NCBI GenBank assembly: GCA_949358305.1
Contig: OX442315.1
Span: 2,108,001 to 2,172,000 of the forward strand
Origin: Strigamia acuminata
Taxonomy: Eukaryota; Arthropoda; Chilopoda; Geophilomorpha; Linotaeniidae
Direction: 5' to 3'
DNA: 64,000 nucleotides
The position numbers and the translations under genes are program-made. Within the stretch, counting starts at the first letter, position 1; every line of letters starts with the position of its first letter. The notes beneath the pieces were generated by a model. It made no database searches and was not told where the DNA came from. It was given only the letters and a program-made list of their open reading frames with translations. Shown here one piece after another: positions 28,949-39,420 of the stretch.

Positions 28949-31900
28949 CTAGTAAAATGCAGTGTAATCCTGGCGTGGTTGCGATCTAAGTCGTCGTGAC
29001 CGGAAATCACTTTCAGCAGGACGTCGCACATGCGTATCGGCGCCAACAGCACTTGCGACACCTGGTGATGGTTTCTGCGACCGATTCTTCTTGCTTTCGT
29101 CTAGCGACGATTTTAGCAACTGATTTCGCTGTTCTAATTCAACCTCCTTTTTCACTCGACGTGCCTCAATTTCCTTCGGCCCGTAAATTGCCTTCAGTCG
29201 CTCCTTTTCAGTTAGAGCTGGTAAATCCGACGCTTTATCTTCGGATTCAAAGAAATTCCGCAACGAAATTTGATCGTCATCATCAATAAACCTTTCCTTC
29301 GCTTCTTTTTTAGGCTTATCTCGCGAATCATCGTCCTTCTTCACAATTTCCGCATTCTGATCGTCTTTTTGCGAATTTTCTTGCACTTCATCAGAAAATG
29401 TTACTTTCTTTGGTGGTAAATCCTGCAGAATAGTTTCTGGAATTTCCTCTCGTGGCTTGTATGGTTTTAAACGCTCAACATTGACAATACTAGTTTTCTT
29501 TCCTGATGAATTCCTTACTTCATAATCGTTTGGCGCTGTGCGTCTAACTATTTCATATGGTCCAGAAAATGGTGGCAGGAGTTTTTCGCTCAACCCTACT
29601 TTCCTATTTGGGGTTTTCAAGTAAACTAGTTCTCCTGGTTCGAATTCAACCACTATTCTGTCCAAATCAAATCTTCTCTTGCTCTTCTCACTCTGCCATT
29701 CTAGTCTTTCGTTGGCAATTTTCCGCATCTCCCTCATAAATCTAGAAGTGCGAAGAGTGAATTCCTTTCGAGGAAGGTTCAAGTTCACATCCACACTCAA
29801 ATCAACTTCATAACCTTTCAACAAATAATATGGGGTATATCCAGTTGTTTCATGGACTGCTGAATTATAGGAGAAAATGACAAATGGTAAAAATTCATCC
29901 CAATCTGTATGATCTTTATTAGTATAACATGTCAACATTTTGGCAAACGTTGCATTGAATCTTTCCGTTAATCCGTTGGTCCTTGGGTGGTACCCGGAAG
30001 TAGATTTGTGCTGGGATTTAAACAGTGCTGATACCTCATTAATCATTTCGTTCCTGTACTCCGTCCCCTTATCGCTGAGTATCTCGCGTGGACTTCCCTC
30101 TTTGAGCATTACCTCGAATACAAGAGTTTTCGCTGCTTCCAACGCTGTACATGCTGGAGCCGCTCTGGCGATGACTGCACGCGACAAGTAATCAGTTATG
30201 ACAAATACAAACTTATTTCCACTATTTGAAACTGGAAAGCTTCCTAACGTGTCTATACCAATCCTCTCGAACGGTCTTGAGATCGTCGACCAAGGTTGTA
30301 ATAAACCTTTTTGTGGAGTGGTCATTGACTTACTTCCTGCGCAATGTGGACAACTGAGAACGTAATTCCTTACGTCCCTGTATATCCTCGGCCAAAAGAA
30401 TCTTACTCTAATTCTTTTCCACGTCTTATTTAGGCCGAGATGAGCACCTACGAGCCCGTCATGCATTTCTTCTAACACTTGCTTACGTAAATGCTGCGGT
30501 ACTACTAAAAGGTTTCCTTCCATGTTTAGAGAATTGTAACTTTTCTTTCTAAACAACGTGTTATCCAGGAGAACGAACTGTTTTAAAGGACGTTTCCTGT
30601 TCCTTGGAAGTTGCTCAATATTCTCCATTGCGGTGATGATCTCCAAAATTTTCTCGTCCTTACGCTGTTCTACAGGTAAGTTGAGTTTTTCGAGAAGTAG
30701 TAAGGGAATAATTTCTTTTTCTTCCTCACCAATCTCTTCTTGGATTCGGCTAAGAGCATCTGCGTCCGTGTGCTTCTTGCCTGAGTTATGCATCACATCG
30801 TAGTCATAATCTACCAGTTGTAAACTCCACCTGGCCAACCTACCGTTGGGATTTTTCACCTTATTCAGCCATTGTAACGCAGAATGGTCTGTCACAATTG
30901 TAAATTTCCTACCGTAAAGATATGGTCTGTACTTGTTAATGCCGAATATTATGGCTAAACATTCTCTTTCCGTAGCTGTGTAATTCTGTTCCGCTGTACT
31001 TAATAATCGACTGGCGTAACAAATCACATGTTCTTGCTTGTTAATACGTTGCTTCAGAATTGCACCGAGTCCATAAGCACTTGCATCCGTAGACACAATG
31101 AATGGCTCTGCAAAATTTGGATGTGCTAAAACTGGTACCGTAACTAAAGCTGTTCGTAAGGCCTTAAAAGCTGTTTCCTGTGGTGGTCCCCAATCAAAAG
31201 CTTCATCTTTGCGAGTTAAGTTGGCTAAGGGCTTGGATACGTCCGCAAATCCTGGAATGAACTTTCGATAATACGAACACAAACCCAAAAACCCTCTCAA
31301 CTGCTTCAAATTTGTTGGTTTTGGAAATTTAGCTACACTTTCCAAATTACGTGGATCAGGTGACACTCCATCAGAATCAACTATGTGGCCTAAATATTTG
31401 ATGGTATTAGTACCAAACGTACATTTGCTAAGTTTAACCTTCAAGTTCGCCTAACGCAGCTTACTGAAGACAGCATCGAGATCCTCCAGATGCTGATCAA
31501 AAGTCTTCGAGAAGATTATAAGGTCGTCAATATAAGCTATACAGACCTTGCCAAGAAGATTACCAAGCACCTTGTTCATCAATTTTTGAAACGCAGCTGG
31601 GCTATTACATAATCCCATTCCTAGGACGTTAAACTCAAAATGTCCGCTTGAAGTGGTAAACGCTGTTTTTTCACGATCTTGTTCATCTATTTCGACTTGA
31701 TAATATCCTTGAATAAGATCCATCATCGAAAAATACTGGGCCCCTGCCAGTTGATCTAAGGTGTCATCAATCCTGGGCAGTGGGTATACCATTTTCTTTG
31801 TGATCGCGTTTAACCTCCTCCAATCGACACAAAATCTCCATTTACCGTCTCTTTTCTTGATGAGTAGTACTGGTGCACTCCATGGACTTTCTGATTCCCT

Positions 31901-32984
31901 AATGACTCCCATCTCAAGCAACTTTCTGGTCTCTTCTGCCTCTACTTCTTTTTCCGCGATTGAACGTCTATAAGGCTGCAAATGTATTGGATCATGGTCC
32001 CCCGTATCAATTTTGTGTTTAAATGTCGTTACTCTACCTAAGTCTTTGTCTGTGGCTGCAAATCTATCTTGATTCTTTTGAAGTAACTCCTTCATCTGCT
32101 CTTGTTGGTCATCTTATCTTTAGCAATCGAGGAGTCAAAGTCAAAGCAATGCACTTGCTTTTCATCTGTCAACTCAACCGCTTTGGTTGAGGAGTCAGAG
32201 CAATGCACTTGCTTTTCATCCAACAACCCAATCTCAATAATGTAATACGCCTTACCAATTGCAGATTTCTCCTTCAGAAAGACTGATTTGTTTGTTGGAT
32301 TAGCCACACGCAGAACTCCTTTACCATACTCAAAATTTGTTAATGTTTTACAACACAAAATCCCAAACCTATCTATTACATTTCCTAGAGGTTCCATAAA
32401 CATTTCTGTGGTTAACTTCGTATTTAAATAAACTGGTATAACGCATTCATGCATTGGTGGAATTGAAATATTCTTCATCACTCTGGCGACATAACTCTGG
32501 TCCGAAAACGATTTATTTATTGGAAAAACTGCTTCTTCTACTCCACTATCATTGTTCCGGCCCACAAAGATTTTTTGTAAATCATAATCGACGACAGTTC
32601 TCGTTGACCTCATGAATGGATCCCCCAATAAAAGCTGATGATGAAATCCTGACACTATTAACACTTCCACTTTATAGGTCAGTTTTCCAATTGCAATGTT
32701 CATTTTTGTTTTACCCACTGGAACTACCAAATCCTTTCCTATCCCACGTAGCCTAATGTTAGGGCTGGGTGAATAATCCAATTGAAGAGCTATTGCGACT
32801 TCTTCACTTAGAAGGTTTCGTTTGGCTCCAGTATCCATTACCGCTTTTATTTCCATTTCTTTTACAATTACTGGGATTTCCAACAATGACTCCGATACCT
32901 GAACGTCAATTATAACTATCTTACTCTTCTTCTTTTGTCTTTTCCTTTTCTTTGGGTGGCAACAATTTCTCTGTGGCCGTTCAA
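28949..32984 (-). pseudogene. pol: Pol of element H, inactivated by a frameshift and a stop
   Basis: Read in the -1 frame from gag. Protease (VMDTGAKRN) is in 32092-32886. The reading then shifts: compared with A there is a 7-nt deletion near 32100, leaving an ATGA overlap of stop and next frame. RT continues at 31451-32095 with YIDD and is cut by a TAG at 31451-31453 between KLR and ANLKVKLSK. The rest (31444 to 28949) is open: RNase H (TDASAYGLGA, TDHSAL), integrase finger (HDGLVGAHLG, CPHCAGSK), core (IDTLGSFP, LSDKGTEYRN, NGLTERFN), GPYEIVRR and the basic C-terminal tail. It cannot make a normal Pol without correction of both lesions. Confidence 0.9.
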
Positions 32985-34025
32985 CTAGTTTTTCGAATTT
33001 TGGGCCTTCGTTTGTGCCTGAGGATTAGGGTTTCCATCTTGCTGTTCACCTCTTCTCCTCTTTTTATTCCACTTCCAGCTGTTACTTCCACCTCTTTCCT
33101 GTTGCTGTTGTTGTTGTTGTTGTTGCCTGGGTGGATTATAAAACTCACAGCTGAAATGATGATAACATCCGCATGAACGGTTATTAGAATTATTACTATT
33201 GTTAGTATTATAATTATTGTAATTAGGATTAAAGCCTTGTCTACCGCCTCTACTTCTACCTCCTTGATTATACTGTCCCCTATTCCTTATTGGCGCATAC
33301 CACTGATTTTGTATCAGTATCGACTCTTCATCCAGCAAATCCACTGACTCCGCTTCTAATAATCGCTGCTTTAAATCAGCGACTTCAGCTATTAACTCAG
33401 CGTGGGTTGGTTGGGTCCCCACAGTTCCACTCAGTTTACCTGCTGTTACTGGGATCACCTTCTCATCCACGATTTTTTTAAACGCTGCGAGTAGAACATC
33501 TGCTGGGTCTTTTACTTTATGACTTTCGAATAACTTAATTCTCTCTTCCATATCCGCCAAAGTCTTCGGGAATACAGTAATCAACATCTTTTGCATTTCC
33601 GGCTTCAATCCTTGAAAAATGTAATTAATCTTCAAATTCTCAGGTAATTCTGGTCGCGCATAAGCACATTCGGCCAAGACCTTCTTCATAAATGCATCGG
33701 CTTTACCTTCTGCATGCCTCATAAAATGAAGAGTGTTCAACACATTTTCCTGGCTTTTCCTGAACTTCTTTTCGATTTGTGGCTTCCATTCTGTCCAAGT
33801 CCAGGTTGGATTCGTTTTATATTGTTCCACAAACCATGCCAGTCCGTCAGTCTTAAGGGCTAACGGTAATTGCTTCACTCGTTCATCATCTGATGCTATT
33901 GTAGCTTCATAAGCCACAAGCCATTGGTCAATGTTACCTTTTTCCGTATCATAACAAACAACTTCGCGCTTTTGTATCAAAATACCCTTGAGAAGATCAG
34001 TTAAAACTGTTGTTGGATCCGCCAT
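32985..34025 (-). CDS. gag: Gag of element H
   Basis: 346 codons from the ATG at 34025 (AAGATGG context), the position matching the A Gag start. The frame is open a further 100 codons upstream with no ATG. The capsid part includes NIDQWLVAYE, LAWFVEQY, WTEWKPQIEKKF and YIFQGLKPEM. The C terminus is RGG/Asn/Gln-rich (GGRSRGGRQG) with a few Cys/His residues but no proper CCHC knuckle. It ends TCG AAA AAC TAG. The frame is intact, so H could still contribute a Gag protein. Confidence 0.85.
   Translation of the reverse strand: MADPTTVLTDLLKGILIQKREVVCYDTEKGNIDQWLVAYEATIASDDERVKQLPLALKTDGLAWFVEQYKTNPTWTWTEWKPQIEKKFRKSQENVLNTLHFMRHAEGKADAFMKKVLAECAYARPELPENLKINYIFQGLKPEMQKMLITVFPKTLADMEERIKLFESHKVKDPADVLLAAFKKIVDEKVIPVTAGKLSGTVGTQPTHAELIAEVADLKQRLLEAESVDLLDEESILIQNQWYAPIRNRGQYNQGGRSRGGRQGFNPNYNNYNTNNSNNSNNRSCGCYHHFSCEFYNPPRQQQQQQQQQERGGSNSWKWNKKRRRGEQQDGNPNPQAQTKAQNSKN
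32988..32994 (-). promoter_or_regulatory. Possible -1 frameshift site GAAAAAC in H
   Basis: The heptamer lies directly before the gag stop, as in A and B, and the -1 frame is open from here through the protease. Its first base is G instead of A, so it is one change from the canonical AAAAAAC and may slip less well. Confidence 0.5.
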
Positions 34026-34969
34026 CTTGGATACAGTTCCTTTTGATGTGGATTCCTTTAATTTTACTGGTGTTAACAATTCAAATACTGATTGAAAAGA
34101 CTTTGATTGCGCAAATTTTAATGGGGTTGCAAAAACAAGTTTATCATCCAATGTGGAAGTATTTTGCTCAACCTCCTTTATTCCAGGTTCCGACTGTGAA
34201 GTTGTTTTTCTTTTCCTAACCGCTACTTTGGAATCATCCACTGTGCTTACTAATTCTCTGTCTAATTCTTGATTCTTTAAGTCCAGTAGATTATCCACTT
34301 GCGCCTGTGACAACTTAACTGGCTGATCCACTGTTAAGCCTTTAATTATACCTTCACTTTATTCACACAACGCTGTAGCAACTCACAACTTTCACTAACC
34401 CTGAAATAAACTTATGCACAATTAATTATCACAATTAGTCACTAATTCAAAATAAATTTCAATAACCAAAAAAAAATTATTATTTTTTCCTGAAAAATAA
34501 TCAAAATTAATCATCAAAATCAACATAAACTTCTACATAAACCAAAAAGAAAACATTTCCTATAATTGAATCATTATTAATATAAGTTTTATCATTAAAC
34601 AAACATTGAATATTCACCACTCTTAACCTCCAAAACAACCTCATTTTATTATAAATTCAACTTGGGTAAATATCTTTAATAAATTCAAATATGTAAATCT
34701 TATTAGTGCACTATAATTAAATATTCAACTGCAATTGACTCTAAAAGAAAGTTTTCACAATGAGTCACCTTTCAATCTTATCACTCATGCAAATGAGTTT
34801 GCAACTTTTCAAAATTTTATATGACTTTTATTTGAATTTTACTGAATTTTAATGCAAATTTGTACGAATTTCAAATGGATCTTCTAATTTTAGCAAATAA
34901 CTGGCCAATTTCACTTTACTTTTACTACTTTTCACTACTTTTAGCCAATTAATGGGTCTCAAATAGAAA
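34026..34969 (-). other. Leader of H with an ATG-less in-frame extension of gag
   Basis: 34026-34331 continues the gag frame upstream without an ATG and encodes a plausible charged sequence, as in A. 34332-34969 is AT-rich non-coding leader. Confidence 0.45.
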
Positions 34970-34986
34970 GAACCGCACCTCCACCA
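34970..34986 (-). promoter_or_regulatory. Primer binding site of H, tRNA-Ala type
   Basis: On the reverse strand TGGTGGAGGTGCGG starts three bases inside the LTR. It differs by one base in the first 13 from the site in A. Confidence 0.6.
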
Positions 34987-34989
34987 CTT

Positions 34990-35496
34990 TGTTACGTGGC
35001 CAGACTGACTACTGTTTGACCACGTAAATACTTATGTATTATAACTGGGGGTTTGTAATTGCATTAAGTTAAACTAGCATTTAAACTGTGTTGCTAATAA
35101 GAAGGAAATGAAGAGGACTCATTGTATTATTATTAAAATATAACAGTATGTTTATTAAACCATAAATACAATCTGAAAACAAATATAATTTAACTTAAAC
35201 TAAATTCTAAAACTATCTTAAAAATAACCTAAGACTAAATAAGCATGAATAACTTTTGGGATGGGGAAACCTAGAGATGCCACAGCAATAACTGCTTGTC
35301 AACCTCTGTGCCCATTTGGCTCTTGTCAAACATTAAATAGAGCTCGATCGTTCTATTATTCAGTGATAGGTAAAGTCATTACCTCATCCGCTTAAGGCGG
35401 ACTCTAGTGAGAGTTTTAGGGGTTATTCTCTAATGATTAACTACGGAAGCGAGGTGGCGACAGCTGATTCACAGCGTGCTCGTCCACCGCGTAACA
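34990..35496 (-). repeat. 5' LTR of element H
   Basis: Identical by eye to 27271-27777 over 507 bp. On the plus strand it supplies an ATG at 35433 that is in frame with the downstream half of A ORF3. Confidence 0.9.
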
Positions 35497-35500
35497 ATAT

Positions 35501-36581
35501 CAAAAAGAAAAACCGTCAGGACCGACGTAAGCGAAATAGGACCTTGCGTCGTAAAACTGAAGGTATCGAGAAAAAGAAATTAACACCAAGGGGTTTGAAA
35601 ATTATTCGAGAGCAATCTCAGCGAGCGGTGAGGAGAAATTTCCGTCGTTTGCTGGAGATTAACGTTGAACGGAGAAATCTAGCGGCGGCGGTTATTCCTC
35701 TTCAACCGAAGGGCGCGGAAGGACGACCGATCTTTCAAGCTTATAAGCAGGAGGCGCAGGTATTGATTCTGGAAGAAGCGAAGATTCGTAATAAAGTGGA
35801 TCGCGCGAAAGAATTAGGGAAAAGAACAGCGCTTTATGATCCGCGAATCAACCTACCGTTACCACCAGTTGACTATGAAGTCAAGATTCCTGCAGATAAA
35901 GCGATGGAAGCCCTGGAGAAATGGCCGGAATATTTTCAACATCACCCGGATGAGCAAATGTACGTGTCGGAAGTGCGACCACACATCGCGGTCGGCCCTA
36001 GAGAAATGATCTCTTTAGGAGCATTAATGCCAGGCCGCATATCTTGGGTTTACGACACGGTGGTTGACTATTATTTGGGTATGTTGATGAAGCAATATCC
36101 AATAGTTTATGCGTTTCCAGTGGCAACCGTGGCGAAATTAATGAAAGGCGAGGATAAACCCAATACATGGCGATGGTTCCGTGACCAAGTTGACCAACCA
36201 ACAAAGCAGCACAAGATCTGGTTCTTCCCCATACCGGCGGAGGAGCACTGGATCATATATGTGTTCAATATGGAGCGTTCTCCGCCGTGTGTGGGGTTCT
36301 ACGACTCGTCGGGAAAGCCACACGTGGATCATTTCACGTGGTGGAGTAATATTAAACTCAATTTAATAGGTTCTGGATACGAAATACCGAGATACGAGCC
36401 ATGGGAACCACCAAAAGCAGCCCAGCTCGATGGGGACAGCTGTGGGCCCATGATTTTACATTTTGCTCGTAGATACGTTGAGTGCCGAGACCTGATGAAG
36501 TTAGCGGAGGGCTCGGAATTGCGAGTTCGAATCCTGTACGAGATCCAGCATGGAAAATTCGAACCTTTCGAAGAAATTTAA
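35501..36581 (+). pseudogene. ORF3 of element A, C-terminal part: ULP1/SENP-like C48 cysteine peptidase
   Basis: About 360 native codons. A Lys/Arg-rich, probably nuclear-targeting segment comes first (KKKNRQDRRKRNRTLRRK). The peptidase fold follows. Counted from the open frame at 35433: substrate-side motif MPGRISWVYDTVVDYYLG (about 199-216), catalytic His272 in EHWIIYVFN, Asp291 in GFYDSSG, oxyanion Gln331 and nucleophile Cys337 in QLDGDSCGP. The Q-C spacing of 6 and the His-Asp and Asp-Gln spacings (19 and 40) agree with Ulp1. Family enzymes cleave SUMO-type or related protein linkages, or process viral precursors in adenovirus-type relatives. It could process element proteins or remove host modifiers; either role is inference. 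All catalytic residues are present, but H separates this half from its start at 26909. Confidence 0.85.
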
Positions 36582-36762
36582 GTTTGATTTTGTTTTGATT
36601 TATTTTTGTACTTTTCATTTCATTTCAAAAAACATGTAAAATAAAATATAGAAATACAAAAGATCTGTATAGATTAAACTAAAAGGGAGTACATGTAAAA
36701 AAAATTGTGAAATTTTCTTTTGATTTTGAGAAATAATTGTAAAACAACTGAGTGATAACTTA

Positions 36763-36793
<31 letters not shown>

Positions 36794-36885
36794 CCGAACA
36801 TTCCTTATGAATGTCCGACTATAAAAGAGACCTGTCTGGACCGAAATTTGTAATTTGGGGTCCAAATCACAGCAAAAAAGGGAGT
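36582..36885 (+). other. 3' non-coding region of A: A-run and two polypurine tracts
   Basis: AAAAGGGAGT at 36681-36690 and AAAAAAGGGAGT at 36874-36885 are separated by about 190 bp; the second abuts the LTR and is the primary polypurine tract. F has both at the same places. A run of about 26 A residues (about 36764-36789), absent from F, lies between them. Confidence 0.65.
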
Positions 36886-37455
36886 TGTCACGTGTACGAA
36901 CCGTGTCGATTAATGCGCGATTCGTAACACGTAATTTGAGTTATTATTAGTTTAATGTTGCTAAATTTTGGCAACAGATGGCGTGGCGATTGGAAACCGT
37001 CATCGTCGTCTGTTAGACCGATCAATTCGATTAAGGGTAGAATAGGAGATTTCCTATGAACTGACCCACTCTAAGACAGCTCACTTAATCTTATGTTGCT
37101 TTACAGGAAACATCAAATTACTTTACCAGTCTAATGTCGCTCGATACTGAGTACGGCTGCCGACTTGGGTTTTGACATTTATTTAACTTAGATAATTTAT
37201 CACCCAGTTGTTAAGTGTTTGTTTGATTGTACTGAATTAATATAATGTAAATGCCATTTCATTCAAAGTTGTTGATGATGATTTATTCGATTTGTAAAGC
37301 GCACAATTAATGAAGGTCGAACAGACTTTGTCTGTCCGATCTAATAAAGATTAGATTTGAATTTAAAACTATAAACAACGCCTCATTCTTTCTCTATCAC
37401 TCAGTCAAAATACAGTTGCGTGGAACTCGGATTGGAGCCCAGGATCCACGTAACA
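36886..37455 (+). repeat. 3' LTR of element A
   Basis: 570 bp, same termini as the 5' LTR with one visible difference. ATAT (37456-37459) follows as the target duplication. Confidence 0.92.
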
Positions 37456-37459
37456 ATAT

Positions 37460-37602
37460 GGATTAGTGCCAACCCATTGACACTCTGCTCAACACAAATG
37501 CTAAACTACGACGATCAAACATCAAAATAGAGAATTGTTAACCGGAACATTGTAAATTTTCATACCAACGCCTAGTCGAATTGCTGATATACTTAGCTGC
37601 CG
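37460..37602 (+). pseudogene. Ty1/copia fragment (element G), 3' part
   Basis: Continues the RT reading broken at 5379: NMD, stop, CQPIDTLLNTNAKL, then after another stop FSYQRLVELLIYLA, the copia motif usually reading YRxLVGSLLYLA. It is cut off by the minisatellite. Confidence 0.7.
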
Positions 37603-38167
37603 AGGTCGTCTAGAGGTTGTCCAGGGATTGTTCAGAAGTCGTCCAGGGGTCGTCCAGGGGTCGTCCAGGGGTCGTCCAGGAGTCGATTAGGGGTCGACCA
37701 GGAGTAGTCCAGGGATCATCCAGGAGTCGTCCAGGGATCATCCAGGGGTCGTTCAGAGATCGTCCAGGAATCATCCAAGGGTCGTCCAGAAGTTGTTTAG
37801 AGGTCGTCTAGGGGTCGTCCAGGGGTCGTCCAGGGATCATCCAGGGGTCGTCCAGGGGTCGTCCAGGGATTGTTCAGGGGTCGTCCAGAGATCGTCCAGG
37901 AATCATCCAAGGGTCGTCCAGAAGTTGTTTAGAGGTCGTCTAGGGGTCGTCCAGGGGTCGTCCAGGGATCATCCAGGGGTCGTCCAGGGGTCGTCCAGGG
38001 ATTGTTCAGGGGTCGTCCAGGGGTCGTCCAGGGGTCGTCCAGGGGTCGTCCAAGGGTTGTCCAGGGGTTGTCCAGGGGTCGTCCAGGGGTCGTCTAGGAG
38101 TCGTCCAGGGGTCGTCCAGGGGTCGTCCAGGGGTCGTCCAGGAGTCGTCCAGGGGTCGTCCAGGGAT
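37603..38167. repeat. 11-bp minisatellite (CCAGGGGTCGT)n
   Basis: About 50 tandem variants of an 11-bp unit. A block of 12 units recurs once: the variant AATCATCCAAGG is at 37769 and again at 37901, giving a 132-bp higher-order period. Because 11 is not a multiple of 3, open frames with an 11-residue period arise on both strands; they are not genes. Confidence 0.92.
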
Positions 38168-38293
38168 AAACCAGGGACACCAGATTTGTGTCATATTCAA
38201 ATGCTTGCTGCTCGAATACTTAGAGAAGTAGAGACTTATATGCTTTTTAAGAAAGTCCTCTATCTTTTGGTGTTAAAACCATTGAAATTCGAG

Positions 38294-38930
38294 ACCAAAT
38301 TGATCAAATTGACCAAATTGATCAAATTGACCAAATTGATCAAATTGACCAAATTGATCAAATTGACCAAATTGATCAAATTGACCAAATTGATCAAATT
38401 GACCAAATTGATCAAATTGACCAAATTGATCAAATTGACCAAATTGATCAAATTGACCAAATTGATCAAATTGACCAAATTGATCAAATTGATTAAATTG
38501 ATCAAATTGACCAAATTGATCAAATTGACCAAATTGATCAAATTGACCAAATTGATCAAATTGATTAAATTGATCAAATTGACCAAATTGATCAAATTGA
38601 CCAAACTGATCAAATTGACCAAATTGACCAGATAGATTAAAAATACCAAATTGACAAAAAAGATCAAATTAACAAAAAAGACCAAACAGACCAAAAAGAC
38701 CAAACAGACCAAACAGACCAAATTGACCAAAAAGACCAAATTGACAAAAAAGATCAAATTGACAAAAAAGACCAAACAGACCAAAAAGACCAAACAGACC
38801 AAAAAGACCAAACAGACCAAACAGACCAAACAGACCAAATTGACCAAAAAGACCAAATTAAGAAAAAAGATCAAGAAGACCAAAACGATCAAAAAGACCA
38901 AATTGATCAAATTGGTCAAAAAGATCAAAA
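38294..38930. repeat. 9-bp minisatellite (CAAATTGAY)n grading into (ACCAAAMAG)n
   Basis: About 70 units. The first half alternates CAAATTGAT and CAAATTGAC (18-bp dimer); after about 38640 the units change to CCAAAAAGA and CCAAACAGA types. The 9-bp period keeps frames open on both strands (Lys/Leu/Ile/Thr one way, Leu/Val/Asn the other). These frames are spurious. Confidence 0.92.
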
Positions 38931-39420
38931 ATTAATTCTTAATTCTTTTTACATCAGTTGATGCCGTCAAAAGAAGATCGCTTAGATGTAACAGGAGCAA
39001 ATGATTATTCGTTACAATCTAAATATTCAGTACTAAGCCTTGCATCTATTCAAAAAGTATTTTTTCAAAACGTTTGTCAGGGCAGATGCTAATTTTCTTT
39101 TGTACAGTATGAATTTATGAACAAAATCAACCGACAGTGCTTGTCAAAAAAGAAATTTGCTTTGTGTGAAGCAGATTGCATACAACAGGAATTGAAAAAA
39201 TTGAACTTAAAGTGCAGGTTAGTTAGCGACATTCTTTCAGCGACGGTTTGTTTCGGCTACTTCTTGTAACAAAACAAATGCAAGGAAAAACGAGAAAAAC
39301 AATGCACAGCTTATGTGAATACAACCCAGGGGCCAGGAGGACAATAATCTAGAGAATTAAATTTAACCGCTTAACAGAGTATAGTTTAAGCATGGTACTT
39401 GATATGAACTATTGTACAAG
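38931..39420. other. Non-coding, nothing recognised
   Basis: Unique AT-rich sequence between the minisatellite and an inverted-repeat element. Confidence 0.4.

Larger units (their letters stand above)
27271..35496 (-). mobile_element. Element H: defective Ty3/gypsy retrotransposon related to A, reverse strand
   Basis: Two 507-bp LTRs (27271-27777 and 34990-35496) that look identical by eye, flanked by ATAT (27267-27270 and 35497-35500). Reading on the reverse strand: tRNA-Ala-type primer site, leader, gag, pol with a frameshift and a stop, and a remnant of the peptidase ORF. Protein similarity to A is clear but much lower than that of F to A. Identical LTRs with a dead pol point to a very recent insertion, probably mobilised in trans. 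Confidence 0.92.
5380..37455 (+). mobile_element. Element A: three-ORF Ty3/gypsy retrotransposon, host of nested elements B and H
   Basis: Bounded by two 570-bp LTRs (5380-5949 and 36886-37455) that I can distinguish at only one position (TTTCGG against TTTTGG). It is flanked by an ATAT duplication (5376-5379 and 37456-37459). Layout: LTR, tRNA-type primer site, leader, gag, pol in the -1 frame, spacer, ORF3 (C48 peptidase), polypurine tract, LTR. Element B sits in the integrase region of pol and element H in ORF3. Without the insertions the element would be about 9.8 to 9.9 kb. The near-identical LTRs imply a recent insertion, with B and H more recent still. Confidence 0.9.

Noticed and set aside
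36764-36789. Poly(A) run as the tail of a retroposed transcript
   Set aside because: It lies inside element A between ORF3 and its LTR, at a site homologous to F sequence without the run; a local homopolymer expansion is simpler.
37603-38167. CRISPR-like array
   Set aside because: Uniform short tandem units with no spacers in an animal genome; a minisatellite.
37617-38635. Forward frames with a repeating RGRPGVVQGSS-like unit
   Set aside because: Three 11-bp minisatellite units make an 11-codon period; the frame then runs into the other array. Not a gene.
38260-38935. Long reverse and forward open frames of Lys/Leu/Ile or Val/Asn repeats
   Set aside because: They arise because the 9-bp minisatellite unit is a multiple of 3 and contains no stop; composition is pure repeat.
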